From SHWB01 sp050246875 (lineage in GTDB: Bacteria > Pseudomonadota > Alphaproteobacteria > UBA6615), in NCBI GenBank assembly GCA_050246875.1, contig JBFWVF010000001.1, positions 62,001 to 126,000 on the forward strand: 64,000 bases of DNA. Reading direction: 5' to 3'. Both the position numbers and the translations under genes were made by a program. Numbering within the stretch: position 1 is the first letter of the stretch; each line of letters opens with the position of its first letter. Below are positions 41,770 to 51,278 of this stretch, piece after piece. The notes beneath the pieces are model-generated. The model made no database searches, was not told the origin of the DNA, and saw nothing but the letters and a program-made list of their open reading frames with translations.

Positions 41770-43524
41770 TCAGTCCTTCGGCGGAATGACCGGCAGCAAC
41801 ACGTACGGCCGCCGCTTGGCGTCGAAGTGCAGCGTCACCGTGTTGTCGAAGATCGCCGGCGGACGGTCGTCCGGATCGTCGTGCAGGAACGGCCCGACGC
41901 CGGTGAACTCGTTCTTCATGTTCGACAGCTTGCCGCCGGTACCGCCGGGATAGACGTAGTCGCAGCCGCGCACCGAGAAGGCGATGCGGTGGCCGGCCGG
42001 AACGACGATGCAGGAGGGATGGATCTCGATGTCGAGTTCGTAGATCTCACCCGGCTTCACCGGCAGCTTTTCGTCGTGCGGATGGTATGGCTGGTACGGC
42101 TTCGAGCGCTTCTTGTCGAGCTTGCGATGCGAGGCCCGCAGCCAGCCCTGCGCCACCGGCGTGTGGGGGTCGAGCGCGCCGCGGAAGGTCACTTCCTTGA
42201 AGTCGGGGGTGAACACGCGGAACACGACGAACAGGTCGGCGTCCGACGTCGAGGACGAGACCCACAGCTTCGCCGCCATTGGCCCGGTGAACTCCGTGTC
42301 CTGCTCCAGCGGCGCCGACATGAAGGTCAGGCCGTCGCCCATCGCCCGGTAGTCGAGCGCGGCATCGCCGCGGCTGCGCTTGGTCGACAGCTCATGGCCT
42401 TTCGGATCGAGATAGAACTTGGTCCACTTCGTGCGCTTGAGCGGCCACTCGTTCTCGGCGCGCGGCACGAACTTCTCGCCGGGGTGACGAACGTTGAGCC
42501 AGACCTTCGGCTGCTCGCTCCAATCGTTCTTCTGGCCCTTGAGGAAATGATCGAAGAAGCGCTTCTGCAGCGTGTTGCCGTAGTCGGTGTAGTACAGCGA
42601 CCAGTGCTCGAGGCCGTGCACCTCCAGCCACTTCTGCTTCGATCCGGCGTGGACGAAACCGTTGAAGTTGCCGCGCGGGTGCAGCGGCTGGCCGCCCCAG
42701 TTGGCGCATGACAGCACCGGCACCTGGATGCGCGTGAGATCGGGCGTGCGATCCTTGAAAAACTGGTCGTCCATCGTGTGGCCGAGGAACTCACCGTGCA
42801 GGTCGAAGCGGTTCTTCGCCAGCTCCTCCTCCGACAGCGTCACGGGACCGGCCGCCAGCTCGCCGGTGACGCGCGAGCGGTAGCCGCGGTCGCCGTAGCC
42901 ATGCTGGATCGGCCTGATCTGCATGTCGTACCAGTGCTTCTGGAAGGTCGAGTAGATGCCGCCGTGGTGCGACGTCTCGCGGTAGAAGTCGTTGAAGCCT
43001 TCCCAGGCGCACATGGCGGCCAGATGCGGCGGCCGCTTGGCCGCCACCTGCCACTGGTTGACCGCGTAGTAGGAGATGCCGGACAGGCCGATCTTGCCGT
43101 TCGACCACGGCTGCTTCGCCGCCCATTCGACGCAGTCGTAGAAATCCTGCGTCTCGCGCGGCGAGAAGTGGTTGATGTAGCCGGGCGAGCGGCCAGCGCC
43201 GCGCGAGTCGACACGCACGCAGACATAGCCGTCAACGACCCACTTTTCGGGGTCGACCACTTCCCAGCTCTGATGGATGTTCGAGGAGTTGCGGTCGACG
43301 TCAGGGTGATCGCGCACCATGATCTCCCAGCACGTCGAGTAGAGGTCCTGGAACGCAAGGTCCTTGCCGTAGGGCCCGTAGGAAAGGATGACGGGATACT
43401 TGCCGTCGGTCATCGGCCGGTAGACGTTGCCGCGTAGCACGAGACCGTCGTCCATGCGGATCGGCACGTCCCAGTCGATGTGCATGTTGTTGCGGGTCTC
43501 GGTCTTCTCCAGATACGCGGCCAT
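41770..43524 (-). CDS. CocE/NonD family hydrolase, copy B
   Basis: 584 residues from ATG 43524. It aligns with copy A over the whole length: both share YGPYGKDLAFQDLYSTCWEI-like text, a Ser nucleophile in GLSGISYYAVNQW, His in LEVHGLEHWSLYY and the ending RRPYVLLPVIP. The Gly-to-Ala change after the nucleophile elbow (YYAVNQW here, YYGTNQW in A) may affect specificity. The two genes flank the quinone oxidoreductase and the 41683 repeat. It is divergent from the aminotransferase gene. Confidence 0.88.
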   Translation of the reverse strand: MAAYLEKTETRNNMHIDWDVPIRMDDGLVLRGNVYRPMTDGKYPVILSYGPYGKDLAFQDLYSTCWEIMVRDHPDVDRNSSNIHQSWEVVDPEKWVVDGYVCVRVDSRGAGRSPGYINHFSPRETQDFYDCVEWAAKQPWSNGKIGLSGISYYAVNQWQVAAKRPPHLAAMCAWEGFNDFYRETSHHGGIYSTFQKHWYDMQIRPIQHGYGDRGYRSRVTGELAAGPVTLSEEELAKNRFDLHGEFLGHTMDDQFFKDRTPDLTRIQVPVLSCANWGGQPLHPRGNFNGFVHAGSKQKWLEVHGLEHWSLYYTDYGNTLQKRFFDHFLKGQKNDWSEQPKVWLNVRHPGEKFVPRAENEWPLKRTKWTKFYLDPKGHELSTKRSRGDAALDYRAMGDGLTFMSAPLEQDTEFTGPMAAKLWVSSSTSDADLFVVFRVFTPDFKEVTFRGALDPHTPVAQGWLRASHRKLDKKRSKPYQPYHPHDEKLPVKPGEIYELDIEIHPSCIVVPAGHRIAFSVRGCDYVYPGGTGGKLSNMKNEFTGVGPFLHDDPDDRPPAIFDNTVTLHFDAKRRPYVLLPVIPPKD

Positions 43525-43729
43525 GGCGTTTCTCCCGCGCCGGTCGCCGCCCGTCGCTTCGTCCGGGCCCCTCGCGCCGTCGCTCCTTGTCGTGTGGCAA
43601 AAGTCTGCGGGGGGCGGACATCGGCTGTCAACGGCGATGCCCGGACGGGCGCCCCGCACGGCGCGCCGGCGAGGCTGACGCGGATGGCGAAAATCCACTA
43701 GGCTCGGCGCAACCCAACGGGAGGACACC

Positions 43730-45115
43730 ATGACCAGCCGGGGCAATTCGCCGGAAGCACGCGACGCGGCCTCCGTCGTCCACCCGCTGACCAACCTCAA
43801 GCGGCACCTCGAGCAGGGGGCGATGGTCATCGACCGCGGCCGCGGGGTGCGCGTCTTCGACATCCACGGCAAGGACTACATCGAGGGCATGTCGGGCCTG
43901 TGGTGCCTGTCGCTCGGCTACGGCCAGGAGCGGCTGGTCGAGGCGGCGGCGCGCCAGATGCGGCAACTGCCCTACTACCACCTGACCAACCACAAGAGCC
44001 ATTCGCCGGTCATCGAACTGGCCGAGAAGCTGCTGGAGATCGCGCCGGTACCGATGGCGCGCGTGTGGTTCGCCAATTCCGGCTCCGAGGCCAACGACAG
44101 CGCCGCGCGCATCGTCTGGTACTACTGGAACGCCATGGGCAAGCCGCAGAAGGCGAAAATCATCGCCCACAAACGCGCCTACCACGGCAACACCATCGCC
44201 ACAGCCTCGCTGACCGGGCTGCCCTACGGCCATCGCAGCTTCAACCTGCCGCTGCCGGGCTTCCTGCACGTCACCTGCCCGCACCACTACCGCGACGCGC
44301 GGCCCGGCGAGAGCGAGGAGGATTTCGCGACGCGGCTCGCCGGCGAACTGGAAGCCCTGATTCTCGCCGAGGGTCCCGACACGATCGGTGCCTTCTTCAC
44401 AGAGCCGGTGCTGGGCTCCGGGGGCGTCGTCGTGCCGCCTGCGACCTACTTCGAGAAGGTGCAGGCCGTCCTCCGCAAGTACGACATCCTGCTCGTCGTC
44501 GACGAGGTCATCACCGGGTTCGGGCGCACCGGCAACATGTTCGGCACGACAACGATGGGGCTCCAGCCCGACATGATCGTCTGCGCCAAGGGCCTGTCGA
44601 GCGCCTACCTGCCGATCTCGGCGCTGTTCGTGAACCAGCGGGTCTTCGATGCCATGGTCGCCGAGAGCGACCGCATCGGCGTCTTCGGCCTGTCCTTCAC
44701 CTATTCCGGCCACCCCGTCTCGGCCGCCGTCGCCCGCGAGGCGCTGGCGATCTACGAGGAGGAGGACATCGTCGGCCATGTCCGCCGCATGACGCCACAC
44801 CTCCAGGACGGGTTGAAGGCGTTTCTCGCCCACCCGCTGGTCGGCGAGGTCCGCGGCAAGGGCCTCGTCGCCGGCGTCGAGCTGGTGCGCGACAAGGCCA
44901 GCGGCGAGGCCTTCGATCCGGCGCTGGGCGTCGGTCCGTGGTGCGTGAAGCGCGCCGAGGAGCACGGCCTGATCGTCCGCGCCATCGGCGATACGGTATC
45001 GTTCTGCCCGCCGCTGATCATCCGGCCGGACGAGATCGCCGAAATGCTCGGCCGCTTCCGCCGCGCCCTCGACGACACCCAGGCGATGCTTGGCGAACGC
45101 GGGCTCGCGGCCTGA
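43730..45115 (+). CDS. Class III (omega-type) aminotransferase
   Basis: 461 residues, ATG 43730 with GGGAGG upstream. Fold type I PLP enzyme: NSGSEANDSAARIVWYYWNA, KRAYHGNTIATASLTG, the PLP phosphate region and EVITGFGRTGNMFG, and the catalytic Lys in CAKGLSSAYLPISAL. Length and motifs match omega-amino acid:pyruvate or taurine/beta-alanine:pyruvate aminotransferases, which move an amino group from a terminal amine to pyruvate. It is followed after 11 bases by marC, so they may be co-transcribed. Confidence 0.92.
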   Translation: MTSRGNSPEARDAASVVHPLTNLKRHLEQGAMVIDRGRGVRVFDIHGKDYIEGMSGLWCLSLGYGQERLVEAAARQMRQLPYYHLTNHKSHSPVIELAEKLLEIAPVPMARVWFANSGSEANDSAARIVWYYWNAMGKPQKAKIIAHKRAYHGNTIATASLTGLPYGHRSFNLPLPGFLHVTCPHHYRDARPGESEEDFATRLAGELEALILAEGPDTIGAFFTEPVLGSGGVVVPPATYFEKVQAVLRKYDILLVVDEVITGFGRTGNMFGTTTMGLQPDMIVCAKGLSSAYLPISALFVNQRVFDAMVAESDRIGVFGLSFTYSGHPVSAAVAREALAIYEEEDIVGHVRRMTPHLQDGLKAFLAHPLVGEVRGKGLVAGVELVRDKASGEAFDPALGVGPWCVKRAEEHGLIVRAIGDTVSFCPPLIIRPDEIAEMLGRFRRALDDTQAMLGERGLAA

Positions 45116-45126
45116 ACCGCGCGCGC

Positions 45127-45756
45127 ATGGTCGAGACAGCCCTCGTCGCCTTCACGACGTTCTTCGCCACCGTCGGGCCGGTCGACGTGGCGGCGCTCTA
45201 CCCCGCCCTGACCACGGGCGCGACCGACCGCCAGCGCCGCGCCATCGCCATCAAGGGCACGATCGTCGCAACCATCGTGCTGGCGCTGTTCGTCGTACTG
45301 GGCAGCAGCGTGCTCGCCGCGCTCGGCATTTCCCTGCCGGCCCTGCGGACGGCCGGCGGCATCCTGCTGCTGCTGATCGGCATCGACCTCGTCTTCGCGC
45401 GTCATTCCGGCGCGACGACGACGACGGCCGACGAGTCGGCCGAGGCCGGCCGGCGCGGCGACATCTCGGTATTCCCGCTCGCCACGCCGCTGCTCGCCGG
45501 CCCGGGCGCCATGAGCGCGGCGATCCTGCTCGCCGCCGACGTCGCCGGGGATCCCGTGGGCGAGGCGCTCGTCCTCGGCGCGCTGGCCGCCGTCATGGCC
45601 CTGACGCTGGTCCTGCTGCTGGCCGCGGCGCGCCTCAACCGCTACCTCGGCGTCACCGGCAGCAACGTTATCTCGCGGGTCGTCGGCGTGCTGCTGTGCG
45701 GTCTCGCCGTCCAGTTCATTTTCGACGGCGTGCGATCGAGCGGCCTCGCCGGCTGA
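45127..45756 (+). CDS. MarC family integral membrane protein
   Basis: 209 residues from ATG 45127. Six hydrophobic helices; ATVGPVDVAALYPAL at the start of helix 1, AGGILLLLIGIDLVFA, PLATPLLAGPGAMSAAILLA and NVISRVVGVLLCGLAVQFIFDG are MarC hallmarks. The family's transport role is unproved despite its name. It follows the aminotransferase and converges on exoD, with only six bases between the stops. Confidence 0.88.
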   Translation: MVETALVAFTTFFATVGPVDVAALYPALTTGATDRQRRAIAIKGTIVATIVLALFVVLGSSVLAALGISLPALRTAGGILLLLIGIDLVFARHSGATTTTADESAEAGRRGDISVFPLATPLLAGPGAMSAAILLAADVAGDPVGEALVLGALAAVMALTLVLLLAAARLNRYLGVTGSNVISRVVGVLLCGLAVQFIFDGVRSSGLAG

Positions 45757-45762
45757 CCGGCC

Positions 45763-46395
45763 TCAGTGCAGGTACTTGGCGGCCAGATGAGCCACGGCCT
45801 CGGCGCCGAAGAAGATCGCCGTCAGGCCGATCGCCAGCGCGATGACGGATGTCACGAGGCCGAGCGACACGATCACGCCGTCGCGTTCGAGGAAGCCAAG
45901 CGAGATCACTATCATTGCCACCGCCGGCATGAAGTTGGTGAACGGCAGCGGGATGAACAGGACCACGGCGAGCAGGATCGTCAGCGCACCGATGGCGTTC
46001 TCGGCCGGCGGGCGCGTCGCCCAGGCCCAGCGCGGACGCACGAAGCGCTCGACATAGAGAATGATCGGCAGCATGCGTGCGACGGCGCCGCGCAGGCGTT
46101 CGACGCCCAGCCGCGTGCGGCCGAGCCGGCCCGGAAGCCTCGGGTAGGGCAGGCCGATCATCATCTGCGCCGCCGGCACGACGATCATCAGGCCGCCGAC
46201 GATCGAGATGCCGGGAACGAGCGCCACCACGGCGAGGATCAGGATCAGTCCGCCATAGGAGCGGTGGCGCAGGGCCGCCACGATTTCGCTCACGGTGACG
46301 CTCGACGACGGACCGTCGAGCGTGTCCACGAACTCGTGGATGACATCGGAAGTTCGGCGGGGCTTGCCGTTCGCCTCGGGGGCCGGTGCGTTCAT
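45763..46395 (-). CDS. ExoD-like exopolysaccharide synthesis membrane protein
   Basis: 210 residues from ATG 46395; the alternative start at 46521 is out of the ribosome-site context. Four or five hydrophobic segments; VVALVPGISIVGGLMIVVPAAQM, GLPYPRLPGRLGRTRL, FIPLPFTNFMPAVAMIVISL and GFLERDGVIVSLGL match the ExoD family (first described in exopolysaccharide production in rhizobia; function otherwise unclear). It is divergent from the amidase at 46520. Confidence 0.83.
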   Translation of the reverse strand: MNAPAPEANGKPRRTSDVIHEFVDTLDGPSSSVTVSEIVAALRHRSYGGLILILAVVALVPGISIVGGLMIVVPAAQMMIGLPYPRLPGRLGRTRLGVERLRGAVARMLPIILYVERFVRPRWAWATRPPAENAIGALTILLAVVLFIPLPFTNFMPAVAMIVISLGFLERDGVIVSLGLVTSVIALAIGLTAIFFGAEAVAHLAAKYLH

Positions 46396-46519
46396 GGACC
46401 TGATATCGATTGCTCCGGGCCAAGACCTGCCGTGCGGCCGGGACTCTAGCGCCTTCGGGACGTTTGCCGCCAGCCCGCCCCCTCCCCTAACATCCGCCCT
46501 CCTGCCGGAAGGGGTGGCC

Positions 46520-47926
46520 ATGCCGAACGATCTCGCCCACGCCAGCGCCGTCGAGCTGGTCGCGCTCTATCGCAGCGGCGCGGCCTCGCCGGTCGAGGCG
46601 GCCCGTGCCGCGCTGGAGCGGATCGAGCGATACAATCCGGCCCTGAACTGCTTCTGCCTGGTGGACGAGGCGACGACCCTCGCCATGGCCCGCGCGTCCG
46701 AGGCGCGCTGGCGCCAGGGCGCGCCGGCCGGGCCGGTCGATGGCGTGCCGACCACGATCAAGGACCTGGCCATGACCAGGGGCTGGCCAACGCGGCGGGG
46801 CTCACGCACCTCGGACCCGGACGATCCCGGCGCCGAGGACGCGCCCTCGGTCGCCAACCTGCGCGCCGCCGGCGCGGTGTTCATCGGCAAGACGACGACG
46901 CCCGAATTCGGCTGGAAGGGCGTCACCGACAGCCCGCTCACCGGCATCACCCGCAACCCGTGGAATACGGAGCGGACCCCCGGCGGCTCGTCGGGCGGCG
47001 CCGGCGCCGCCTGCGCGGCCTTCATCGGTGCGCTTCACCAGGGCTCCGACGGCGGCGGCTCGATCCGCATTCCCGCGGCCTTCAGCGGCATCTTCGGCAT
47101 CAAGCCGACCTACGGCACGGTGCCCAACTACCCGATCCCCGGCCACATCGGCACGCTGGCCCACTACGGCCCGATGGCGCGCAGCGTCGGCGACGCGGCA
47201 TTGATGCTCACGGCGATGTCGGCAATGCCCGACCGACGCGACTTCATCGCCGCGCCAGTGCAAGGACGCGACTTCACCGCCGGTCTCGAAGGCGGCGTGA
47301 AGGGCCTGCGCATCGCCTACAGCCCGACGCTCGGCGGCATCGGCTGGGCCGACGACGATGTCGCCGCCGCCGTGGCGAAGGGCGCGAAGGCCCTTGCCGA
47401 TGCCGGCGCGATCGTCGAGCAGGTCGATCCGCCGGTCCCCGACCCCACCGCCTCGTTCGAGGTCATCTGGTGTTCGGCCGACGCCTTCCTGCTGTCGCAG
47501 ATCCCGTCCGAGAAGCATGCGCTGCTGGACCCCGGCCTGGTCGCCATGGCCGAGCGCGGCCGCGCCATGTCGGCGGTCGACGTCGTCGCCGCCTACGCGA
47601 TGCGCTACGACTTCGGCACGGCCATGGCCATGTTCTTCGAGACATACGACCTGCTGGTCACGCCGCAGATGCCGCTGGAGGCGTTCGAGGCCGGGCACAC
47701 CCTGCCGCCGGGCCGCAGGCTGAAGAACTGGATGGACTGGTCGCCCTTTACCCCGCCCTTCAACCTGACGACGCAGCCGGCCTGCTCGGTGCCGGTCGGG
47801 CTCGGCGACGAGGGCCTGCCGGTCGCGATGCAGATCGTCGGACGCCACTTCGAGGAGCCGACGGTGCTACGCGCCGCCCGCGCGGTCGAGCAACGCCTGC
47901 CCTTTGCCGCGCCGCCGGGGTACTGA
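46520..47926 (+). CDS. Amidase signature family enzyme, copy 1
   Basis: 468 residues from ATG 46520, GGAAGGGG upstream. The catalytic Lys is in TIKDLAMT, the cis-Ser in GSSGGAGAACA, and the nucleophile Ser lies in GSDGGGSIRIPAAF; the Gly/Ser-rich signature RTPGGSSGGAGAA is complete. These enzymes hydrolyse amides (or carboxamide-like bonds) to acid plus amine or ammonia. It is followed after 18 bases by nnrS, perhaps incidentally. Another amidase is at 49708 on the other strand. Confidence 0.9.
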   Translation: MPNDLAHASAVELVALYRSGAASPVEAARAALERIERYNPALNCFCLVDEATTLAMARASEARWRQGAPAGPVDGVPTTIKDLAMTRGWPTRRGSRTSDPDDPGAEDAPSVANLRAAGAVFIGKTTTPEFGWKGVTDSPLTGITRNPWNTERTPGGSSGGAGAACAAFIGALHQGSDGGGSIRIPAAFSGIFGIKPTYGTVPNYPIPGHIGTLAHYGPMARSVGDAALMLTAMSAMPDRRDFIAAPVQGRDFTAGLEGGVKGLRIAYSPTLGGIGWADDDVAAAVAKGAKALADAGAIVEQVDPPVPDPTASFEVIWCSADAFLLSQIPSEKHALLDPGLVAMAERGRAMSAVDVVAAYAMRYDFGTAMAMFFETYDLLVTPQMPLEAFEAGHTLPPGRRLKNWMDWSPFTPPFNLTTQPACSVPVGLGDEGLPVAMQIVGRHFEEPTVLRAARAVEQRLPFAAPPGY

Positions 47927-47944
47927 GCCCGCCAGGCGCCGGCC

Positions 47945-49150
47945 ATGGCGATACACCCGACCAAAGGCATCCCTCGCTACCGGCCATATGGCGGACCGGC
48001 CCTGCTCGCGCAGGGCTTCCGGCCGTTCTTCCTCGCCGCGGGCTGCTGGGCCGCCCTGGCGATGCTGGTCTGGCTGCCGGTGTTCCTCGGCGCGGTCGCG
48101 CTGCCGGCCGGCTTCGACCCGGTCGGCTGGCACGCGCACGAGATGCTGTTCGGCTACGCCGTCTGCGCCATCGCCGGCTTCCTGCTGACGGCGATTCCCA
48201 ACTGGACCGGCCGCATGCCGCTGCAGGGCCTGCCCCTGGCCGCGCTGTTCGCGCTGTGGCTCGCCGGCCGCGCCGCGATGGCCGTCTCGTCGGCCATCGG
48301 CCCGATCGCCACCGCCATCCTGGACCTCGCCTTCCTCGCCGGCCTGCTCCTTGTCGTGCTGCGCGAGATCGTCGCGGGGCGCAACTGGCGCAACCTGCCG
48401 GTCGCCGCCGCCATCGCCCTGCTGCTACTGGCCAACGCCCTGACCCATGCCGAGGCCGGCGGCTACGTCGCCGCCGGCGGCGCGGGCCAGCGGCTCGGCA
48501 TTGCCGTGGTGACCTTGCTGATCGGCCTCATCGGCGGCCGCATCGTTCCCAGCTTCACCCGCAACTGGCTGGCGAGGCGGGGCGAGGAACGCCTGCCGGC
48601 GAGCGCCGGCGGCACCGACAGCGCGGCCCTGGCCTGCCTCGTCGCGGGGCTGGCCGCCTGGGTCGTCGCGCCGGCGACGCAGGCGGCAGGCGCGACGCTG
48701 CTGCTGGCCGCCGCCGCCACGGCCCTGCGGCTGGTTCGCTGGCGCGGCGAACTGACGGCGGCGGAACCCCTCGTCTGGAGCCTGCACATCGGCTTCGCCT
48801 GGGTCGTCGCCGGCCTCGCCCTGCTCGGCCTTGGCATCCTGACGATGGCGGTGCCGGCGGGCGCCGGCATCCACGCGCTGACGGCCGGTGCCGTCGGCGC
48901 CATGACGCTCGCCGTCATGACCCGCGCGACGCGGGGACACACCGGGCACGCGCTCGCCGCCGACGGCTGGACCACCGCGATCTACATTGCCGTCAATGCC
49001 GCCGCCGCGGCGCGCGTCGCGGCGGCCCTGCTGCCTGGCGCCTATACGGCGCTGCTGCACGTCGCCGCGCTGCTTTGGATCGCCGCCTTCGGGCTGTTCG
49101 TCGTCCGCTACGCGCCGATGCTGCTGCGGCCACACACGAGCAACGGCTAA
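47945..49150 (+). CDS. NnrS family membrane protein
   Basis: 401 residues from ATG 47945, about 12 hydrophobic helices. The N-terminal GFRPFFLAAGCWAALAMLVW, the His-rich GWHAHEMLFGYAVCAIAGFLL and the IPNWTG loop match NnrS, a heme- and copper-containing protein linked to nitric oxide stress and nitrite/NO metabolism. His in HAHEM and RIVPSFTRN are likely metal or heme positions. Its stop codon overlaps the convergent GIY-YIG gene (CTAA at 49147-49150). No nitrogen-oxide reductase genes are in the window. Confidence 0.9.
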   Translation: MAIHPTKGIPRYRPYGGPALLAQGFRPFFLAAGCWAALAMLVWLPVFLGAVALPAGFDPVGWHAHEMLFGYAVCAIAGFLLTAIPNWTGRMPLQGLPLAALFALWLAGRAAMAVSSAIGPIATAILDLAFLAGLLLVVLREIVAGRNWRNLPVAAAIALLLLANALTHAEAGGYVAAGGAGQRLGIAVVTLLIGLIGGRIVPSFTRNWLARRGEERLPASAGGTDSAALACLVAGLAAWVVAPATQAAGATLLLAAAATALRLVRWRGELTAAEPLVWSLHIGFAWVVAGLALLGLGILTMAVPAGAGIHALTAGAVGAMTLAVMTRATRGHTGHALAADGWTTAIYIAVNAAAAARVAAALLPGAYTALLHVAALLWIAAFGLFVVRYAPMLLRPHTSNG

Positions 49151-49692
49151 GGAGCGGCCCGCTTCGCTGCCGCCTTTTTTCCTTTTCTGCGCTGGCGTTC
49201 AAAGAATTTTGTTCCCGGCTCGTAGTCTTTTATATTGCCGGGATCGATGCCATCTCTCACTTTTCTGGTGTTAAGAATCATTTGAGGTCCCGCAGCTCGT
49301 AGTATCGCTGTCTCAATTTCGCGTTCATGAGATTTTTGCTCAATAACATAAAATGAAAAATATACTATCTCTTTTGGATACATACTGTGTCTCTTTGACA
49401 GCCTGGTAAATATTTGGCCCCTGCCGCCATATCGAGCCACGCCCATCGAATCATGCGCCAAATAAACTCCATTTATTTTTTTACCGTTCCGTTCAATTGC
49501 TTTTTTGATCCTTGCGAGACATCCAAACGGGATTTTTTCGGCCACGTAGCGGAATAGATTTCCATTCTTTGGCGGCCGTCCTCGTGGACTGGATAGGACA
49601 CCCTCAACCACTGTCCATTCGCTATCAGACCAAATCGGCCCATCAACTTTTTTGGTGCTCTTGAATTTCGGCCGTCTAGCAGGTTTCCGCAT
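49147..49692 (-). CDS. Low-GC orphan GIY-YIG-like nuclease domain protein
   Basis: 181 residues. A GIY-YIG-like motif, GVY (75-77) with YGG (88-90) ten residues later, is followed by Arg97 in IFTRLSKR and a Glu-rich helix with E127 (EREIETAIL) and Asn141 in ILNTR, the usual order of GIY-YIG catalytic residues. The N-terminus is basic (about 1-60), and the C-terminus too. GC is about 44% counted over 49201-49680 against about 70% around it, which suggests recent transfer. No partner gene, methylase or mobile element adjoins it. Its biological target is unknown. Confidence 0.6.
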   Translation of the reverse strand: MRKPARRPKFKSTKKVDGPIWSDSEWTVVEGVLSSPRGRPPKNGNLFRYVAEKIPFGCLARIKKAIERNGKKINGVYLAHDSMGVARYGGRGQIFTRLSKRHSMYPKEIVYFSFYVIEQKSHEREIETAILRAAGPQMILNTRKVRDGIDPGNIKDYEPGTKFFERQRRKGKKAAAKRAAP

Positions 49693-49707
49693 TGTCTCAC
49701 TCCGTAT

Positions 49708-51150
49708 CTAAGCCCCCACCGTCTCCAGCCCCGCCGGCCGCCGATCCTTCCAGGGCATCGCCACTTCGAGCTGCGCGGCGAGACGGAACAGCGTCGCCTC
49801 GTCGCCATAGGGTGCGACGAGCTGCACGGACAGCGGGAAGCCGTCGGCGCGCGTGCCGAGCGGCAGCACCATCGCCGGCTGGCCTGTCTCGTTGAACCAC
49901 ACGGTGTAGGGCGAGAAGGCGCCGATGCGGCGCCAGTATTCGTCGGCGTCGTCCATCATCATGTCGAGCCAGCCGAGCTTCGGCGGCAGCTGCGCCAGCC
50001 CCGGCGTCAGCAGCACGTCCCAGTCGCGGTGAAAGGCGCCCATGCGCCGCGCCATGGCGTGCATGCGTGCCTGCGCCATGAACACGTCGTGGCCCTTCAC
50101 CTGCTCGCCCTTCAGCGCCGTCGCCATGGTCACGCGCTCGACCTCGCCCTCGACGGGCAGGCGCCCCTTGGTGGGATGCGAGCGCACGATCTGGGCGGCA
50201 TTGGCGGCCATCAGCGTGGCGAAGATCGCCTGCGTCTCCGCGTGGCTGATCGGCGGGTCGGCCTCGGCGACCGTATGGCCGAGACCTTCGAGTGTGCGGC
50301 AGGTTGCCGCCAGCAGGGCAAGGTGCTCCGGCTCGGCCTTCGCGCCGGACGCCTCGCCGGTGGTGAAGGCGATGCGCAGGCGGCCGGGATCGGCGCCGAC
50401 CTCGGCGAGGAACGGCCGCGCCGGCGGCGGCGCCGTGTAGGGATCGCCTTCGGCGAGCCCCGAGGTGATGTCGAGCAGCGCCGCACTGTCGCGCACCGAG
50501 ATCGTCACCGCGTGCTCGCCGACATTGCCGCCCGTTCGCTCGCCGAGGAACGGGCCGAAGCTGTTGCGGCCGCGCGACGGCTTGAGGCCGACGAGGCCGC
50601 AGCACGAGGCAGGCACGCGAATCGAGCCGAAGCCGTCCGACGCATGCGCCATCGGCACGATGCGGGCGGCGACGGCGGCGGCAGCACCGCCCGACGAGCC
50701 GCCGGCGATGACGGCAGGGTCCCACGGGTTGAGCGTCGGCCCGAAGGCCTGTGGCTCGCAGGTGAGGCTCATGCCGAACTCGCAGGAATTGGTGCGCGCG
50801 AACAGCGGCAGGCCCGCGCCTTCGAGGCGCTCGACGACGACCGTGCTGACCTTCGCCACGACATCGGCCATGAAGCGGCTGCCGCCGGTCGTCCGCTCGC
50901 CGGCGATCATCGCGCCGAGATCCTTGATCGGATACGGCACGCCGGCCAGCGGCGAGGCCGGCAGCGGCTCGGCGGCCGCCTTTCGCGCCCGCGCGTACAG
51001 GCGGTCGACGATCGCATTGACCGCCGGGTTGCGCGCCTCGACCCGGGCGATCGCCGCGTCCAGCACCTCGCCCGCCGTAACGCTGCGGTCGCGGATCATC
51101 CCCGCCAGCCCGATCCCGTCATACGCTTCGTATTCGGCAAATCCGGTCAT
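49708..51150 (-). CDS. Amidase signature family enzyme, copy 2
   Basis: 480 residues from ATG 51150, with GGGAGAG upstream; an alternative start to 51171 lacks one. The catalytic Lys is in YPIKDLGA, the cis-Ser in AGGSSGGAAAAVA, and the nucleophile Ser in ASDGFGSIRVPASC. The C-terminal part has GWLDMMMDDADEYWRR. It shares only family-level likeness with copy 1. It lies next to the low-GC gene and divergent from the EamA pair. Confidence 0.9.
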   Translation of the reverse strand: MTGFAEYEAYDGIGLAGMIRDRSVTAGEVLDAAIARVEARNPAVNAIVDRLYARARKAAAEPLPASPLAGVPYPIKDLGAMIAGERTTGGSRFMADVVAKVSTVVVERLEGAGLPLFARTNSCEFGMSLTCEPQAFGPTLNPWDPAVIAGGSSGGAAAAVAARIVPMAHASDGFGSIRVPASCCGLVGLKPSRGRNSFGPFLGERTGGNVGEHAVTISVRDSAALLDITSGLAEGDPYTAPPPARPFLAEVGADPGRLRIAFTTGEASGAKAEPEHLALLAATCRTLEGLGHTVAEADPPISHAETQAIFATLMAANAAQIVRSHPTKGRLPVEGEVERVTMATALKGEQVKGHDVFMAQARMHAMARRMGAFHRDWDVLLTPGLAQLPPKLGWLDMMMDDADEYWRRIGAFSPYTVWFNETGQPAMVLPLGTRADGFPLSVQLVAPYGDEATLFRLAAQLEVAMPWKDRRPAGLETVGA

Positions 51151-51278
51151 CGGCGCGCTCTCCCTTCGCACCTTGGCAGCGTACAGGCAGCATCGTCCCG
51201 CCGAAAAGGGACTGGACGCGGCAGCGCGCGACGCCGCAGGGTGACGGCAAGCAAGAACGATCCGCCACCACGCCAGCC

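Noticed and set aside
43900..45126. Aminotransferase-MarC fusion
   Set aside because: The open frame before ATG 45127 is a shadow of the aminotransferase gene.
46960..49302. A 780-codon plus-strand open frame across amidase and nnrS
   Set aside because: Arg-rich, low-complexity translation without domains; the two genes are in another frame.
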